Source of the DNA: an uncultured Atopobiaceae bacterium
GTDB taxonomy: Bacteria > Actinomycetota > Coriobacteriia > Coriobacteriales > Atopobiaceae
Direction: 5' to 3'
Assembly (NCBI GenBank): GCA_944321515.1
Contig: CALULO010000001.1
Coordinates: forward strand, 124,001 to 188,000
DNA length: 64,000 nt
Shown here: piece after piece, positions 29,922-38,679 of the stretch
Layout: each line of letters begins with the position of its first letter
Numbering within the stretch: position 1 is the first letter of the stretch
Made by a program: the position numbers and the translations under genes
The notes under the pieces: model-generated
Told to the model about the DNA's origin: nothing
The model's input: the letters and a program-made list of their open reading frames with translations, nothing else
Database searches by the model: none

Positions 29922-29950
29922 ATCATATTACGCAAGGGGCCGGGGTGCAA
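29922..29950 (-). promoter_or_regulatory. promoter of veg-ispE
   Basis: Minus strand: TTGCAC (29945-29950), exactly 17 nt, TATGAT (29922-29927), 57 nt before the veg start, in an AT-rich stretch. Confidence 0.7.
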
Positions 29951-30131
29951 TCTAGTTCAACCTCTTGCCACGACAAGACCACGTCTCTCCCGCGCGGGCC
30001 GTATCGCCGCCCCCGGCGGGGTATCCGGACGGCCAGGTAGCCCCGCCCCCACGGGACGCGGACTGGGGTGCCCCCTCACCCGTGCTACACTGCCCGCAGC
30101 ACGAAGACACAACTTCAACAGGGGAGGCCAC

Positions 30132-31205
30132 ATGGACGAAAGCCGTCTGGCACGCGTCCGGCAAAACATGGCAGACAAGGGTCTTGAGCAGGCCCTTTTG
30201 GTGGACCCGCTCTCCATCTGGTGGCTCTGCGGCTACTACACCGAGCCCTACGAGCGCTTCCTCGCGCTTCTGGTGCCCGCCGAGGGCGAGCCGACGCTCT
30301 TTGCGAACCGCCTCTTCCCGGACGCCTCTGGCTGCGGAGCTCGCGTGGTGAGCTTCTCCGACACCGACGACCCCGTACCCCTGGTTGCCGCCGCGTGCGC
30401 GCACGACCTCCCGCTCGGCGTCGACAAGGACCTCGCGGCCCGGTGGCTCGTGCCGCTCATGGGGTCCGGCGCGGCAACCGGCTGCATGCTCGCCTCAGAC
30501 GTGGTGGATGACGCGCGCTCCGTCAAGGACGCCCGTGAACAGGACCTCATGCGCGCCGCCTCGGCCACCAACGACGCGGCCATGGGCTGGCTGGCCGAGC
30601 AGCTCCGCCCCGGCGTGACCGAGCTCCAGATTGCCGACGGGCTCCTGGGCGAGTACCGCAGGCTCGGCGCGCAGGACCACTCGTTCGCGCCGATCGTGAG
30701 CTTTGGCAGCCACGCCGCCGACCCGCACCACGAGCCGGACGACACCCCGCTCGCCCCGGGCGACATGGTCCTCTTTGACGTGGGCTGCAAGCAGGACTGG
30801 TACTGCTCGGACATGACGCGCACCTTCTTCACCGCGGAGCCGACCGACCACCAGCGCGCGATCTACGACACCGTGCTGCGCGCCAACGAGGCCGCCGAGA
30901 AGATCGTGCGGCCCGGCGTCACGTTCGCGGAGATCGACCGCGCGGCGCGCCAGGTCATCGAGGACGCGGGCTGGGGCGAGGCCTTCACCCACCGCCTGGG
31001 CCACCAGATCGGGCTCGTGGACCACGAGCCCGGCGACGTCTCGGCCACCCACGACGAGCCCGTGAGGCCCGGCCAGTGCTTCTCCATCGAGCCCGGCATC
31101 TACCTGCCCGGCGACCTCGGCGTCCGGATAGAGGACCTCGTCATCGTCACGGAGACCGGCTGCGAGGTGCTCAACCACTACCCCAAGTCGCTGACGGTGC
31201 TGTAG
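30132..31205 (+). CDS. M24-family Xaa-Pro aminopeptidase
   Basis: 357 aa metallopeptidase that should remove an N-terminal residue before proline or cleave X-Pro dipeptides. A creatinase-type N-terminal domain (LLVDPLSIWWLCGYYTEPYERFLALL) is followed by the pita-bread domain with all five metal ligands: LFDVGC, SDMTRTFF, RLGHQIGL, SIEPGIYLP and VRIEDLV. GGGGAGG stands 6 nt before the ATG. Single gene ending at a bidirectional terminator. Confidence 0.9.
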   Translation: MDESRLARVRQNMADKGLEQALLVDPLSIWWLCGYYTEPYERFLALLVPAEGEPTLFANRLFPDASGCGARVVSFSDTDDPVPLVAAACAHDLPLGVDKDLAARWLVPLMGSGAATGCMLASDVVDDARSVKDAREQDLMRAASATNDAAMGWLAEQLRPGVTELQIADGLLGEYRRLGAQDHSFAPIVSFGSHAADPHHEPDDTPLAPGDMVLFDVGCKQDWYCSDMTRTFFTAEPTDHQRAIYDTVLRANEAAEKIVRPGVTFAEIDRAARQVIEDAGWGEAFTHRLGHQIGLVDHEPGDVSATHDEPVRPGQCFSIEPGIYLPGDLGVRIEDLVIVTETGCEVLNHYPKSLTVL

Positions 31206-31239
31206 AGGCCAAGCCACCACCCAAGCCCGCACCGTAAAA

Positions 31240-31272
31240 GGGGGCGAGAAGAACCAGGTTCTTCTCGCCCCC
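31240..31272. terminator. bidirectional terminator
   Basis: Perfect 15-bp stem GGGGGCGAGAAGAAC / GTTCTTCTCGCCCCC with a 3-nt loop, preceded by AAAA and followed by TTCG, between two convergent genes. The stem contains the GGCGAGAAGAAC 12-mer that recurs in the motif arrays. Confidence 0.85.
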
Positions 31273-31322
31273 TTCGCTAGGCTATGTGATGGCTCGGGGC
31301 CGCCGCCCCGGCCTCAGGCGGC

Positions 31323-32057
31323 CTACTCGGCCGGGCAGAGCGAGAGCGCGGCCTCGTCCGCAACCACCACGCAGTTGGTGTGCAGCTGCAGGATGGAGGC
31401 GGGGCACTGCGGCGTGACGGGGCCGTAGCACATGTCGTGGACGGCCTGGGCCTTGGCCTCGCCGTTGGCCACGATGAGGATCATGCGCGCGTACATGATG
31501 GTCTGCGTGCCCATGGTGTAGGCCTGGCGCGGAACGTCCTCGATGCGGTCGAACAGGCGGCTGTTGGCCTGGATGGTGGACTCGGTGAGGTCCACGCAGT
31601 GGGTGCCCTTGGAGAAGTGGTCGTCCGGCTCGTTGAAGCCGATGTGGCCGTTGTTGCCGATGCCAAGGAGCTGCAGGTCGGGATAGCCCGCCTCGGCGAC
31701 CATGCGGTCGTACTCGGCACAGGCGGCGTCGGCGTCGGGGTTGGCGCCGTCCGGCACGTGGGTGTTCGCGAGGTCGATGTTCACGTGGTCAAAGAGGTTC
31801 TCGCGCATGAAGTAGTGGTAGCTCTGCGGGTCGTCGTGCGAGAGGCCGCGGTACTCGTCCAGGTTGTAGGTGCGAACCTGGGAGAAGTCGCAGTCGCCCT
31901 TGTGGTTCCACTCGATGAGCTGCTTGTAGGTGCCGATGGGCGTGGTGCCGGTGGCCAGGCCCAGCACGCAGTTCGGCTTGAGGATGACCTGGGCGGAGAT
32001 GATGTTTGCCGCCTTGCGGCTCATGTCGGCGTAGTCTTTGGCGCGGAGAATCTTCAT
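31323..32057 (-). CDS. nagB: glucosamine-6-phosphate deaminase
   Basis: Converts glucosamine 6-phosphate to fructose 6-phosphate and ammonia; 244 aa. Start MKILRAKDYADMS at 32057 with AAGGGA upstream. Motifs LGLATGTTPIGTYKQL, the catalytic YNLDEYRGL and LGIGNNGHIGFNEP are intact. It lies alone between terminator and rdgB; its 250-nt upstream region has short hairpins and no clear promoter. Confidence 0.95.
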   Translation of the reverse strand: MKILRAKDYADMSRKAANIISAQVILKPNCVLGLATGTTPIGTYKQLIEWNHKGDCDFSQVRTYNLDEYRGLSHDDPQSYHYFMRENLFDHVNIDLANTHVPDGANPDADAACAEYDRMVAEAGYPDLQLLGIGNNGHIGFNEPDDHFSKGTHCVDLTESTIQANSRLFDRIEDVPRQAYTMGTQTIMYARMILIVANGEAKAQAVHDMCYGPVTPQCPASILQLHTNCVVVADEAALSLCPAE

Positions 32058-32310
32058 CGTGCGTCCCTTCTGTCTCGGCGGGCCTCCCCGCCCACCGTGC
32101 GGCCCCATCGGCCGCGGCCAATGTGACTGCGACCACCAGGGCGAGGTCGCCAACGAGCTCTGTGAAGGAATCGCCGCGTCGAGGCCCCTGCCCGTCCATG
32201 GCGATCTGGGGCACGCTCCCCAGACAGATTAACTATGCACCACTGGCGAGCGGGCCGCCAGGCTTTTTTGGCGAACGGCGGGAAGGGCTCCCTAGGGGCG
32301 CCACGGGGCG

Positions 32311-32934
32311 CTACAGCTTAGCCGCGAGGTCCTCCAGCGCGTGGAAGCGGTGCGAGATCTGGTTCTTCTCGCCCAGCGTGAGCTCCGCCATGGTGCGCCC
32401 CGGGGTCTCGGCCGGCAGGAAGAGCGGGTCGTAGCCGAAGCCGTGCTCGCCGCGGGGCTCGAAGCCAACCACGCCCTCGCAGTCGCCGTCGCCGTGGAGC
32501 ACATCGTCGCCGCGGACGAGCACCACGCTGGAGTGGAAGCGCGCGGTGCGGGCGTCCTCGGGAACGCCTTCCATCAGACGCACGAGCTTCTCGTTGTTGG
32601 CGGCGTCGTTGCCGTGCTCGCCGGCCCAGCGGGCGGAGTAGATGCCAGGCGCGCCGTCGAGCGCGTCCACGCAGAGTCCCGAGTCGTCGGCGACGGCCAT
32701 GGCGAGGCCGGTCTCCCGCTGCGCGGCGCGGGCCTTGATGAGGGCGTTGTCAAAGAAGGTCTGGCCGTCCTCCACCGGGTCCGGGAAGTCCCCGAGCTCG
32801 CCGAGCGCCACGAAGCGCACGCCGGGCATGGCCGGAGCGAGGATTGCCTCGATCTCCACGACCTTGTGCGCGTTGCCGGTGGCCACGACCACCGTCTTGG
32901 CCGGGTCGAGCGTAGCGATGTCTATGGTTGCCAT
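32311..32934 (-). CDS. rdgB: XTP/dITP diphosphatase (RdgB/HAM1)
   Basis: Hydrolyses non-canonical purine triphosphates to keep them out of DNA and RNA; 207 aa from ATG 32934 with GGAAGG upstream. Signatures: VVATGNAHKVVEIEAIL, FFDNALIKARAA, VADDSGLCVDALDGAPGIYSARWAG, HGFGYDPLFLP and ISHRFHALEDL. It follows rph by about 70 nt, a common rph-rdgB pair. Confidence 0.95.
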   Translation of the reverse strand: MATIDIATLDPAKTVVVATGNAHKVVEIEAILAPAMPGVRFVALGELGDFPDPVEDGQTFFDNALIKARAAQRETGLAMAVADDSGLCVDALDGAPGIYSARWAGEHGNDAANNEKLVRLMEGVPEDARTARFHSSVVLVRGDDVLHGDGDCEGVVGFEPRGEHGFGYDPLFLPAETPGRTMAELTLGEKNQISHRFHALEDLAAKL

Positions 32935-33003
32935 GGTCTTCCTTCCCGTCACGCGCCGCGCCGAGCCACGGGCCGCAGCGGCGCCCTCCCAAGGCCAGCG
33001 GCG

Positions 33004-33741
33004 CTAGAGCCGATAGCCCGTCACCTTTCGCTGGAGCTCAGCCAGGCGCGCCACGCCCGCCTGCCCAAGGTCCAGCAGCTCGTCCAACTGGGCGCGGTCG
33101 ATGGTCGCGCGCTCGCCGGTGCCCTGCACCTCCACGATGCGCCCGTCGCCGGTCCCCACGAGGTTGAGGTCGACCTCGGCGTGCGAGTCCTCGGGGTAGT
33201 CCAGGTCCAGCAGCGCGGCGCCTCCCACGAAGCCGGCCGAGATGGCCGCCACCTGCCCGGTGAGCGGCAGGCGAGGCAGCTTGCCAGCCTCCACCAGACC
33301 CCAGAGCGCGGCGTGCAGAGCCACCCACGCACCGGTGATCGAGGCCGTGCGCGTTCCGCCGTCAGCCTGGATGACGTCGCAGTCAAGCGTGATGGTAATC
33401 TCCCCCAGGCGGTCGAGCCTCGTGACCGCGCGCAGGCTCCGCCCAATGAGGCGCTCGATCTCCATGGAGCGGCCCTTGCGCCCGCGGTACTCGCGCGGGG
33501 TGCGACGGTTGCCGGCGGCGGGCAGCATGGCGTACTCGGCGGTGACCCAGCCAGCGTGCGCGTTCTTTCGCCAGCCGGGAACCCCCTCCTCCACGGAGGC
33601 CGTGCAGAGCACGCGCGTGTCCCCGAACTCCGCCAGGCACGAGCCGGCGGCGTTCTTCATGACGGCCGGCGTGAGCGTGACGGCACGGAGCTCGTCGGCC
33701 GCGCGGCCGGACGGACGCTGGAAGGTGGCTGCGTTGTCCAT
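33004..33741 (-). CDS. rph: ribonuclease PH
   Basis: Phosphorolytic 3'-5' exonuclease that trims tRNA precursors; 245 aa from [13 protein letters not shown] at 33741 with AAGGG upstream. Family marks: [13 protein letters not shown], the phosphate site ([29 protein letters not shown]) and the active-site region [23 protein letters not shown]. Putative -10 TATGCT at 33794-33799. Co-transcribed with rdgB. Confidence 0.96.
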   Translation of the reverse strand: MDNAATFQRPSGRAADELRAVTLTPAVMKNAAGSCLAEFGDTRVLCTASVEEGVPGWRKNAHAGWVTAEYAMLPAAGNRRTPREYRGRKGRSMEIERLIGRSLRAVTRLDRLGEITITLDCDVIQADGGTRTASITGAWVALHAALWGLVEAGKLPRLPLTGQVAAISAGFVGGAALLDLDYPEDSHAEVDLNLVGTGDGRIVEVQGTGERATIDRAQLDELLDLGQAGVARLAELQRKVTGYRL

Positions 33742-33890
33742 GGGCATCCCTTTCGTGGTGGTGCGCGGGCCTCTCGCGACGTCCCGCCGCACTAGCATAG
33801 CGTCTTCGCGCCCCAGCGGCACGGTGCCGGGCCGCCGCCTCTTGTCGCGCCCGCACCGCCGTACCGGGCCCTGGCAACATACCGCACCGC

Positions 33891-34064
33891 CAAGTGCATT
33901 CCGTGGGAATGCACTCAAGGCACTTTCATCCTTCACGGAACGCACTTGCCTCGCTTTTGCCGACGGACGGAATACACTTGCCCAAACGATGGCGTTGTCG
34001 CCAGCCAGACGCCAGCCGCAAGCCAGGCACTTGCCCCGCTTTTACGGTGAGCGGAACACACTTG
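33891..34064 (+). repeat. phased motif-1 array D
   Basis: CAAGTGCATTCC (33891-33902) and GGAATGCACT (33906-33915) form a perfect 10-bp inverted pair with a 3-nt loop. Reverse copies follow: GGAACGCACTTG (33937-33948), GGAATACACTTG (33969-33980), GGCACTTG (34026-34033) and GGAACACACTTG (34053-34064). CACT cores are at 33912, 33943, 33975, 34028 and 34059, intervals 31, 32, 53 and 31 bp. It fills the 477-nt gap between rph and tRNA-Val; no nuclease gene is next to this copy. Confidence 0.75.
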
Positions 34065-34174
34065 CCCCCAGCCACGCACCGTCGCACGCCGGGGCGCGCC
34101 CTAAGTCGCATGCCCAGGAACGGCATGACGCGTCCTCGCGACGCGCGGACGTACGACTCGGCGAGAAGAACCTC

Positions 34175-34209
34175 AAAAAAACGGCGCCGACCCGTACGGG
34201 ACGGCGCCG
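34175..34209 (-). terminator. terminator after tRNA-Val
   Basis: GC-rich stem CGGCGCCG / CGGCGCCG with an inner CCCGTACGGG, followed by seven T on the minus strand, 9 nt after tRNA-Val. Confidence 0.9.
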
Positions 34210-34218
34210 CTGCTCTGT

Positions 34219-34294
34219 TGGTGGGCGATGACGGGTTCGAACCGCCGACCTTGTGCGTGTAAGGCACCTGCGCTAGCCGCTGCGCCAATCGCCC
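34219..34294 (-). tRNA. tRNA-Val (UAC)
   Basis: Acceptor GGGCGAT/ATCGCCC, loop CTTACAC with anticodon TAC, TTCGAA in the T-arm, and encoded ACCA. The outer anticodon-stem pair is a G-A mismatch. Confidence 0.93.
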
Positions 34295-34474
34295 GGACGG
34301 AATGAGTCTATCACACAGCCAGGCAAGTCCCAGCCCCCGCGAGCCGACGGCACCCCGCGCGACCCCGCAGGGAGGCGGCCGCGATCTCCCGGCGGCGCGT
34401 GGCGACCTCGTCCCCTCGGACTCGCGCGGGGTGCCGCAGGGCGGCTTCCACGCGCACCCAGCTCGCGGCTCGCC

Positions 34475-34480
34475 TATACT
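34475..34480 (+). promoter_or_regulatory. -10 box directly before murE (leaderless mRNA)
   Basis: TATACT ends 7 nt before the murE ATG (34488), and the intervening GAACCCC is no ribosome site. Transcription would begin within a base or two of the ATG. No clear -35. Confidence 0.5.
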
Positions 34481-34487
34481 GAACCCC

Positions 34488-36014
34488 ATGAATACGACGA
34501 CTCTTGCCTCGCTGGCCGAGCTGCTCCGCGCTCAGGGTCTGCTTGCAGGCACTTCAAACCTCACGGCCGAGACGGGCTCCACGCCCGTGACCGGCGCCGA
34601 CTGCGACTCGCGCGTGGCCTCCGCAGGCCACGTCTTCGTGTGCAAGGGGGCGGCGTTCCGACCCACCTACCTCGCCGGCGCCCTGGACGCGGGGGCAGTG
34701 GCCTACCTCTGTGACGAGGCCCATGCCGCCGAGCTCGCCGAGACCGCCCCGGGCGTGCCCGCGCTCGTGGCCACCGACCTGCGCCGGGCGATGGCGCTCG
34801 TATCCGCCGAGGCCTGGGGCCACCCGGACCACGACGTCCGCGTGGCCGGCATCACGGGCACCAAGGGCAAGTCCACGGTCTCCTACATGCTGTGCGCCGC
34901 GCTCGACGGCGACGAGCCGGGCTCGGCCACGGGCGTCATCGGCTCCATCGAGACCTATGACGGCATGGAGCGCTTCGAGAGCCACAACACCACGCCGGAG
35001 TCCCCGGACCTCTGGCGCCACATCGCCCACGTGCGCGACGCCGGCCTCCCCTTCCTGGACATGGAGGTCTCCAGCCAGGCGCTCAAGTACGACCGCGTGA
35101 TGGGCCTCTCCCTGGAGGTGGCGTGCTTCCTGAACATCGGGCGCGACCACATCTCTCCCGTCGAGCACCCCAGCTTCGAGGACTACTTCGAGAGCAAGCT
35201 GCGCATCTTCGACCAGGCGAGAATCGCCGTCGTGAACCTTGACTCCGACCACGTCGACGAGGTCCTCGATCGTGCGGCCCGCTGCGAGCGGGTGCTGCGC
35301 TTCTCCGCCTCCGGGGCCGAGGGCGCCGACGTGTGGGCCTCCGACGTCCGCTCCGACTTTGGCCACGTGAGCTTCACCGCGCACACGCCGAGCTGGGAGG
35401 GCGAGGTCACGCTCGCGATGCCGGGCCTCTTCAACGTCGACAACGCCCTGGCTACGATTGCCATCTGCGAGGTGCTCGGCGTGGACGCGGCGCAGGTGCG
35501 CGCGGGACTTGCGCGGGCGACGGCGCCGGGGCGCATGGAGCTCATCGGCAAGCCGGGCGACTGTGTCGTGGCGCTCGTCGACTACGCGCACAACAAGCTC
35601 TCCTACCAGAGGTTCTTCTCGTCCGTGAGCAAGGAGTTCCCGGGGGCGCGCCTCATCGTGGTGATGGGCGCGGCAGGCGGCAAGGCCTACGAGCGGCGCA
35701 CCGAGCTGCCGCAGGAGGCCGCCAAGTGGGCGGACCACCTCATCTACACCGAGGAGGACCCCGCGCACGAGCCCGTGGCGGAGATCTGCGCGCAGATGGC
35801 GGCAGCGACGCCCGAGGGCGCGTCCTACGAGGTCATCTGCGACCGCGAGGAGGCCATCTACCGTGCCGCGCAGCTCGCCTTTGAGGGCGAGGGGCCGGCC
35901 GTGGTCTGCCTGCTTGCCAAGGGCGACGAGACCCGCCAGCACGTGGGTGACGATTTCGTTCCGTGCCGCACCGACGGCGAGGTGTTCCGCGAGGCCGCCG
36001 AGAAGTACCGGTAG
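34488..36014 (+). CDS. murE: UDP-N-acetylmuramyl-tripeptide synthetase, lysine-type MurE
   Basis: Mur ligase that adds the third amino acid of the peptidoglycan stem; 508 aa. ATP loop GITGTKGKSTVSYML, SHNTTPESPDL, MEVSSQALKYDRV and DYAHNKLSYQRFFSS are visible. At the amino-acid recognition site the meso-DAP signature DNPR is missing; instead TEEDPAHEPVAEI follows GAAGGKAYERRTELP, the pattern of lactobacillal and streptococcal L-lysine enzymes. A lysine or ornithine peptidoglycan is therefore inferred. Start ATG 34488; the longer open frame upstream overlaps the promoter. Confidence 0.88.
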   Translation: MNTTTLASLAELLRAQGLLAGTSNLTAETGSTPVTGADCDSRVASAGHVFVCKGAAFRPTYLAGALDAGAVAYLCDEAHAAELAETAPGVPALVATDLRRAMALVSAEAWGHPDHDVRVAGITGTKGKSTVSYMLCAALDGDEPGSATGVIGSIETYDGMERFESHNTTPESPDLWRHIAHVRDAGLPFLDMEVSSQALKYDRVMGLSLEVACFLNIGRDHISPVEHPSFEDYFESKLRIFDQARIAVVNLDSDHVDEVLDRAARCERVLRFSASGAEGADVWASDVRSDFGHVSFTAHTPSWEGEVTLAMPGLFNVDNALATIAICEVLGVDAAQVRAGLARATAPGRMELIGKPGDCVVALVDYAHNKLSYQRFFSSVSKEFPGARLIVVMGAAGGKAYERRTELPQEAAKWADHLIYTEEDPAHEPVAEICAQMAAATPEGASYEVICDREEAIYRAAQLAFEGEGPAVVCLLAKGDETRQHVGDDFVPCRTDGEVFREAAEKYR

Positions 36015-36058
36015 CCAGGGAAGTCACCCTCACCTAAGCCGCAGAAGTACGCCGAGCG

Positions 36059-36091
36059 AAAAAGGGGTCGGAGCCCAAAGGCCCCGACCCC
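36059..36091 (-). terminator. terminator of the iron alcohol dehydrogenase gene
   Basis: GGGGTCGGGGCC / GGCTCCGACCCC stem, CTTTG-type loop, then TTTTT on the minus strand, 38 nt after the stop. It may also serve murE from the other side. Confidence 0.85.
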
Positions 36092-36129
36092 AAGTCGCTT
36101 CGCTCTGAGGCTCAGAGGTGCGCGGGTGG

Positions 36130-37344
36130 CTAGAAGTCCACGTCCACGTCGTTGTAGACGCACTCGAGGAGCTTCTCCATCTCCTCCTGGGACGGCTGGC
36201 GCGGGTTGGAGCCAGTGCAGGCGTCGAGAATGGCGTTGGCCGCGACGTCGTGCTTCTTGGCCTCGAACTCGGCGTAGTCGATGATGGACTCGTCGGCCTT
36301 CACGCCGCTCTTGCCATAGTTCTTGATGCCCTGCGGGATGTCGAGCTTGTCGTTGAGGTCGCGGATCTCCTGGACGAGGGCCGCTACGAGCTCGTCCTCG
36401 GTCTCGCCGGCAAGGTGCAGGATCTCCTTGGCGATGTAGGCGTAACGGCTCTTGGCGCGCTCGTCCTTGGCGTTGAACTGGATGACCTTGCCGAGGTACA
36501 TGGCGTTGGCGCAGCCGTGGATGATGTGGTCGCCGGTGAAGGCGGCACCGGTCTTGTGCGCCATGGAGTGCACGATGCCGAGCAGGCCGGAGGAGAAGGC
36601 GATGCCGGCGATGCACTGGGCCTCGTGCATGTGCTGACGGGCCTCGTGGTCACCGGTGTAGGACTTGGGCAGCCACTCGACGATCTCGCGGATGGCGTGA
36701 AGCGCGTTGGCGTCGGTGAACATGGAGCCGGCGGTGGAGACGTAGGCCTCGATGGCGTGGGTCAGCGCGTCCATGCCGGTGTGGGCGCAGAGCTTGGCGG
36801 GCATGGTGTAGGTGAGCTCGGGGTCAACGATGGCCACGTCAGGCGTGATGTTGAAGTCGGCGAGCGGGTACTTGATGCCCTTCTCGTAGTCGGTAATGAC
36901 GGAGAACGCCGTGACCTCGGTGGCCGTGCCGGAGGTGGAGGCGATGGCGCAGAAGTGGGCCTTGGTGCGCAGCTCCGGGAAGCTGAACGGGACGATAGCC
37001 TCCTCGAAGGTCTCATCGGGGTACTCATAGAAGAGCCACATGGCCTTTGCGGCGTCGATGGGCGAGCCACCGCCGATGGCGACGATCCAGTCGGGCTGGA
37101 ACTCGGCCATGGCCTTGGCCCCGCGCATAACGGTGTCGACGGACGGATCAGACTCGACGCCCTCGAAGATGGAGACCTCGAAGCCCGCCTCCTTGAGGTC
37201 GGCCTCCACGTCCTGCAGGAAGCCGCCGCGACGCATGGAGCCGCCGCCGGTGACGATTATGGCGCGGGAGCCCTTGAGGTTCTTCACCTCGTGGCGAGCA
37301 CCCTCACCAAAGTACAGGTCACGCGGGTTGGTGAAACGTCCCAT
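36130..37344 (-). CDS. iron-containing alcohol dehydrogenase
   Basis: 404-aa NAD(P)-dependent dehydrogenase of the group III family, reducing an aldehyde to an alcohol in fermentation. Start MGRFTNPRDLYFGEGA at 37344 with GGAGGAG 5 nt upstream. Nucleotide binding: IIVTGGGSMRRGGF and AIGGGSPIDAAKAM. Metal ligands lie in HTGMDALTHAIEAY and SMAHKTGAAFTGDHIIHG. It resembles the butanol-dehydrogenase group; the substrate cannot be fixed. Single gene with its own terminator. Confidence 0.92.
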   Translation of the reverse strand: MGRFTNPRDLYFGEGARHEVKNLKGSRAIIVTGGGSMRRGGFLQDVEADLKEAGFEVSIFEGVESDPSVDTVMRGAKAMAEFQPDWIVAIGGGSPIDAAKAMWLFYEYPDETFEEAIVPFSFPELRTKAHFCAIASTSGTATEVTAFSVITDYEKGIKYPLADFNITPDVAIVDPELTYTMPAKLCAHTGMDALTHAIEAYVSTAGSMFTDANALHAIREIVEWLPKSYTGDHEARQHMHEAQCIAGIAFSSGLLGIVHSMAHKTGAAFTGDHIIHGCANAMYLGKVIQFNAKDERAKSRYAYIAKEILHLAGETEDELVAALVQEIRDLNDKLDIPQGIKNYGKSGVKADESIIDYAEFEAKKHDVAANAILDACTGSNPRQPSQEEMEKLLECVYNDVDVDF

Positions 37345-37632
37345 AACACTCCTCCAATTCACTTGCCGTCGCCCCCGCGACGGAATCCAAACGAGGGCAC
37401 GTCCCCCGTTTTTGGCAGATGAGAAGCACGTCTCTGGGTCATCGGAATTCCGCTGGCTCAGCCATCGGACAGCATAGCAGAAACGCCCTTGCAACAATTC
37501 TTCTCCCCTGACCGGTGCCCACGGCTTCGTGAGCGGACTTGACACGGGAGGGCGGGCGTATTTCGGGCTTGCCTACGTGCCGGGCACGTGGGCGCTTCTC
37601 GGCTACCATAGTGAGGCGAGAGGAGCGATTCG

Positions 37633-38679
37633 ATGGCACACGACCCCAAGCGAGAAGACTACGAGCGGCTGAGCCTGCGCTACGCCCTCGCGCTCGACAC
37701 CAGCGACCCACGCGGCGCGACACAGGCGTTCTCCACCTTTGGGAGACGCTTTGCGCAGGACCGCGACTCGCTGCCCCAGTCTGATGCCGACCGAGCCTTC
37801 CACCTGGTGGCACTCGCGACCGAGGCCATAGACTACCGCCTGCCCTTCGCCACCGACGAGCAGGCCGAGACCCTCATCCGCCGCGGACGCGAGATGCTGG
37901 AGGAGGCGCTCTCCCTTGACGAGCACTGCTTCGACGCCGAGCGCATGCTCTCCGCCTCGCGCCTGCGCTCCGTGGACGAGCGCTACCAGTTCCTCGCCGA
38001 GCGAGTCGACGAGGTGCGCGACGTCTGCGAGGAGGAGCGCGACCGCGCCTGCGAGGCCCTCGGCGGCGAGCGGGCGGCCCTCGGCGCGCTGCTGTCCCTG
38101 AGGCCCTACTGGCGCTGGCTCGCCTCCATGGCCGAGGACGCCCTCATCTGCGGGCGCAACCACGACGCCATCGCCGCCGCCGAGCGGCTCCTGGAGTCAG
38201 ACCCGCACGACCTCTCCGACGCGCGCTTCACCCTGGCCTACGCCCTCGCCAAGCTCGAGGACGAGGAGGGCCTGGAGCGCCTCGCCAGGCGCTACGAGAC
38301 CATCTCGCCGCTGCGCGCCGCCGACGACGCCTGGCTCATCCTCGCGCGCTGCGCCCTCGCGCACAAGCGCTGCGACTTCGCCGGCGCCCGTGCCGAGCTG
38401 CGCCGCCTGCTCGACGCCTACCCGGGCTGCGCCGGCTCCCTCATCCACCAGACCGAGCTGCCCGACGGCGAGTTCGCGCGGCTGCGCGTCCAGCCCTATA
38501 GCGAGGACGAGCTCATCATTGCCCTCAGCGAGGGGGTTGTCCTGCTGCAGGAGGGCAACGACCGCTCTGGCCGCGGCGTCTTTGGCATGTGGGTGATGCG
38601 CGAGGCGGCGCAGATGGACCCGGCGGCGGCGCTCGAGGTGGCCCGCGCGACGAACGGCGAGGGGAAGGGGCGCTCGTGA
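37633..38679 (+). CDS. helical-repeat (TPR-like) protein, first of a paralogous pair
   Basis: 348-aa soluble protein of unknown function, almost wholly alpha-helical and acidic, with TPR-like pairs (ARFTLAYALAKLEDEEGLERLARRY; AWLILARCALAHKRCDFAGARAELRRLLDAYP). No signal peptide or membrane segment. GAGAGGAG lies 7 nt before the ATG. The end overlaps the next gene as GTGA. The second half aligns by eye with the downstream protein, so the pair arose by duplication. Confidence 0.75.
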   Translation: MAHDPKREDYERLSLRYALALDTSDPRGATQAFSTFGRRFAQDRDSLPQSDADRAFHLVALATEAIDYRLPFATDEQAETLIRRGREMLEEALSLDEHCFDAERMLSASRLRSVDERYQFLAERVDEVRDVCEEERDRACEALGGERAALGALLSLRPYWRWLASMAEDALICGRNHDAIAAAERLLESDPHDLSDARFTLAYALAKLEDEEGLERLARRYETISPLRAADDAWLILARCALAHKRCDFAGARAELRRLLDAYPGCAGSLIHQTELPDGEFARLRVQPYSEDELIIALSEGVVLLQEGNDRSGRGVFGMWVMREAAQMDPAAALEVARATNGEGKGRS

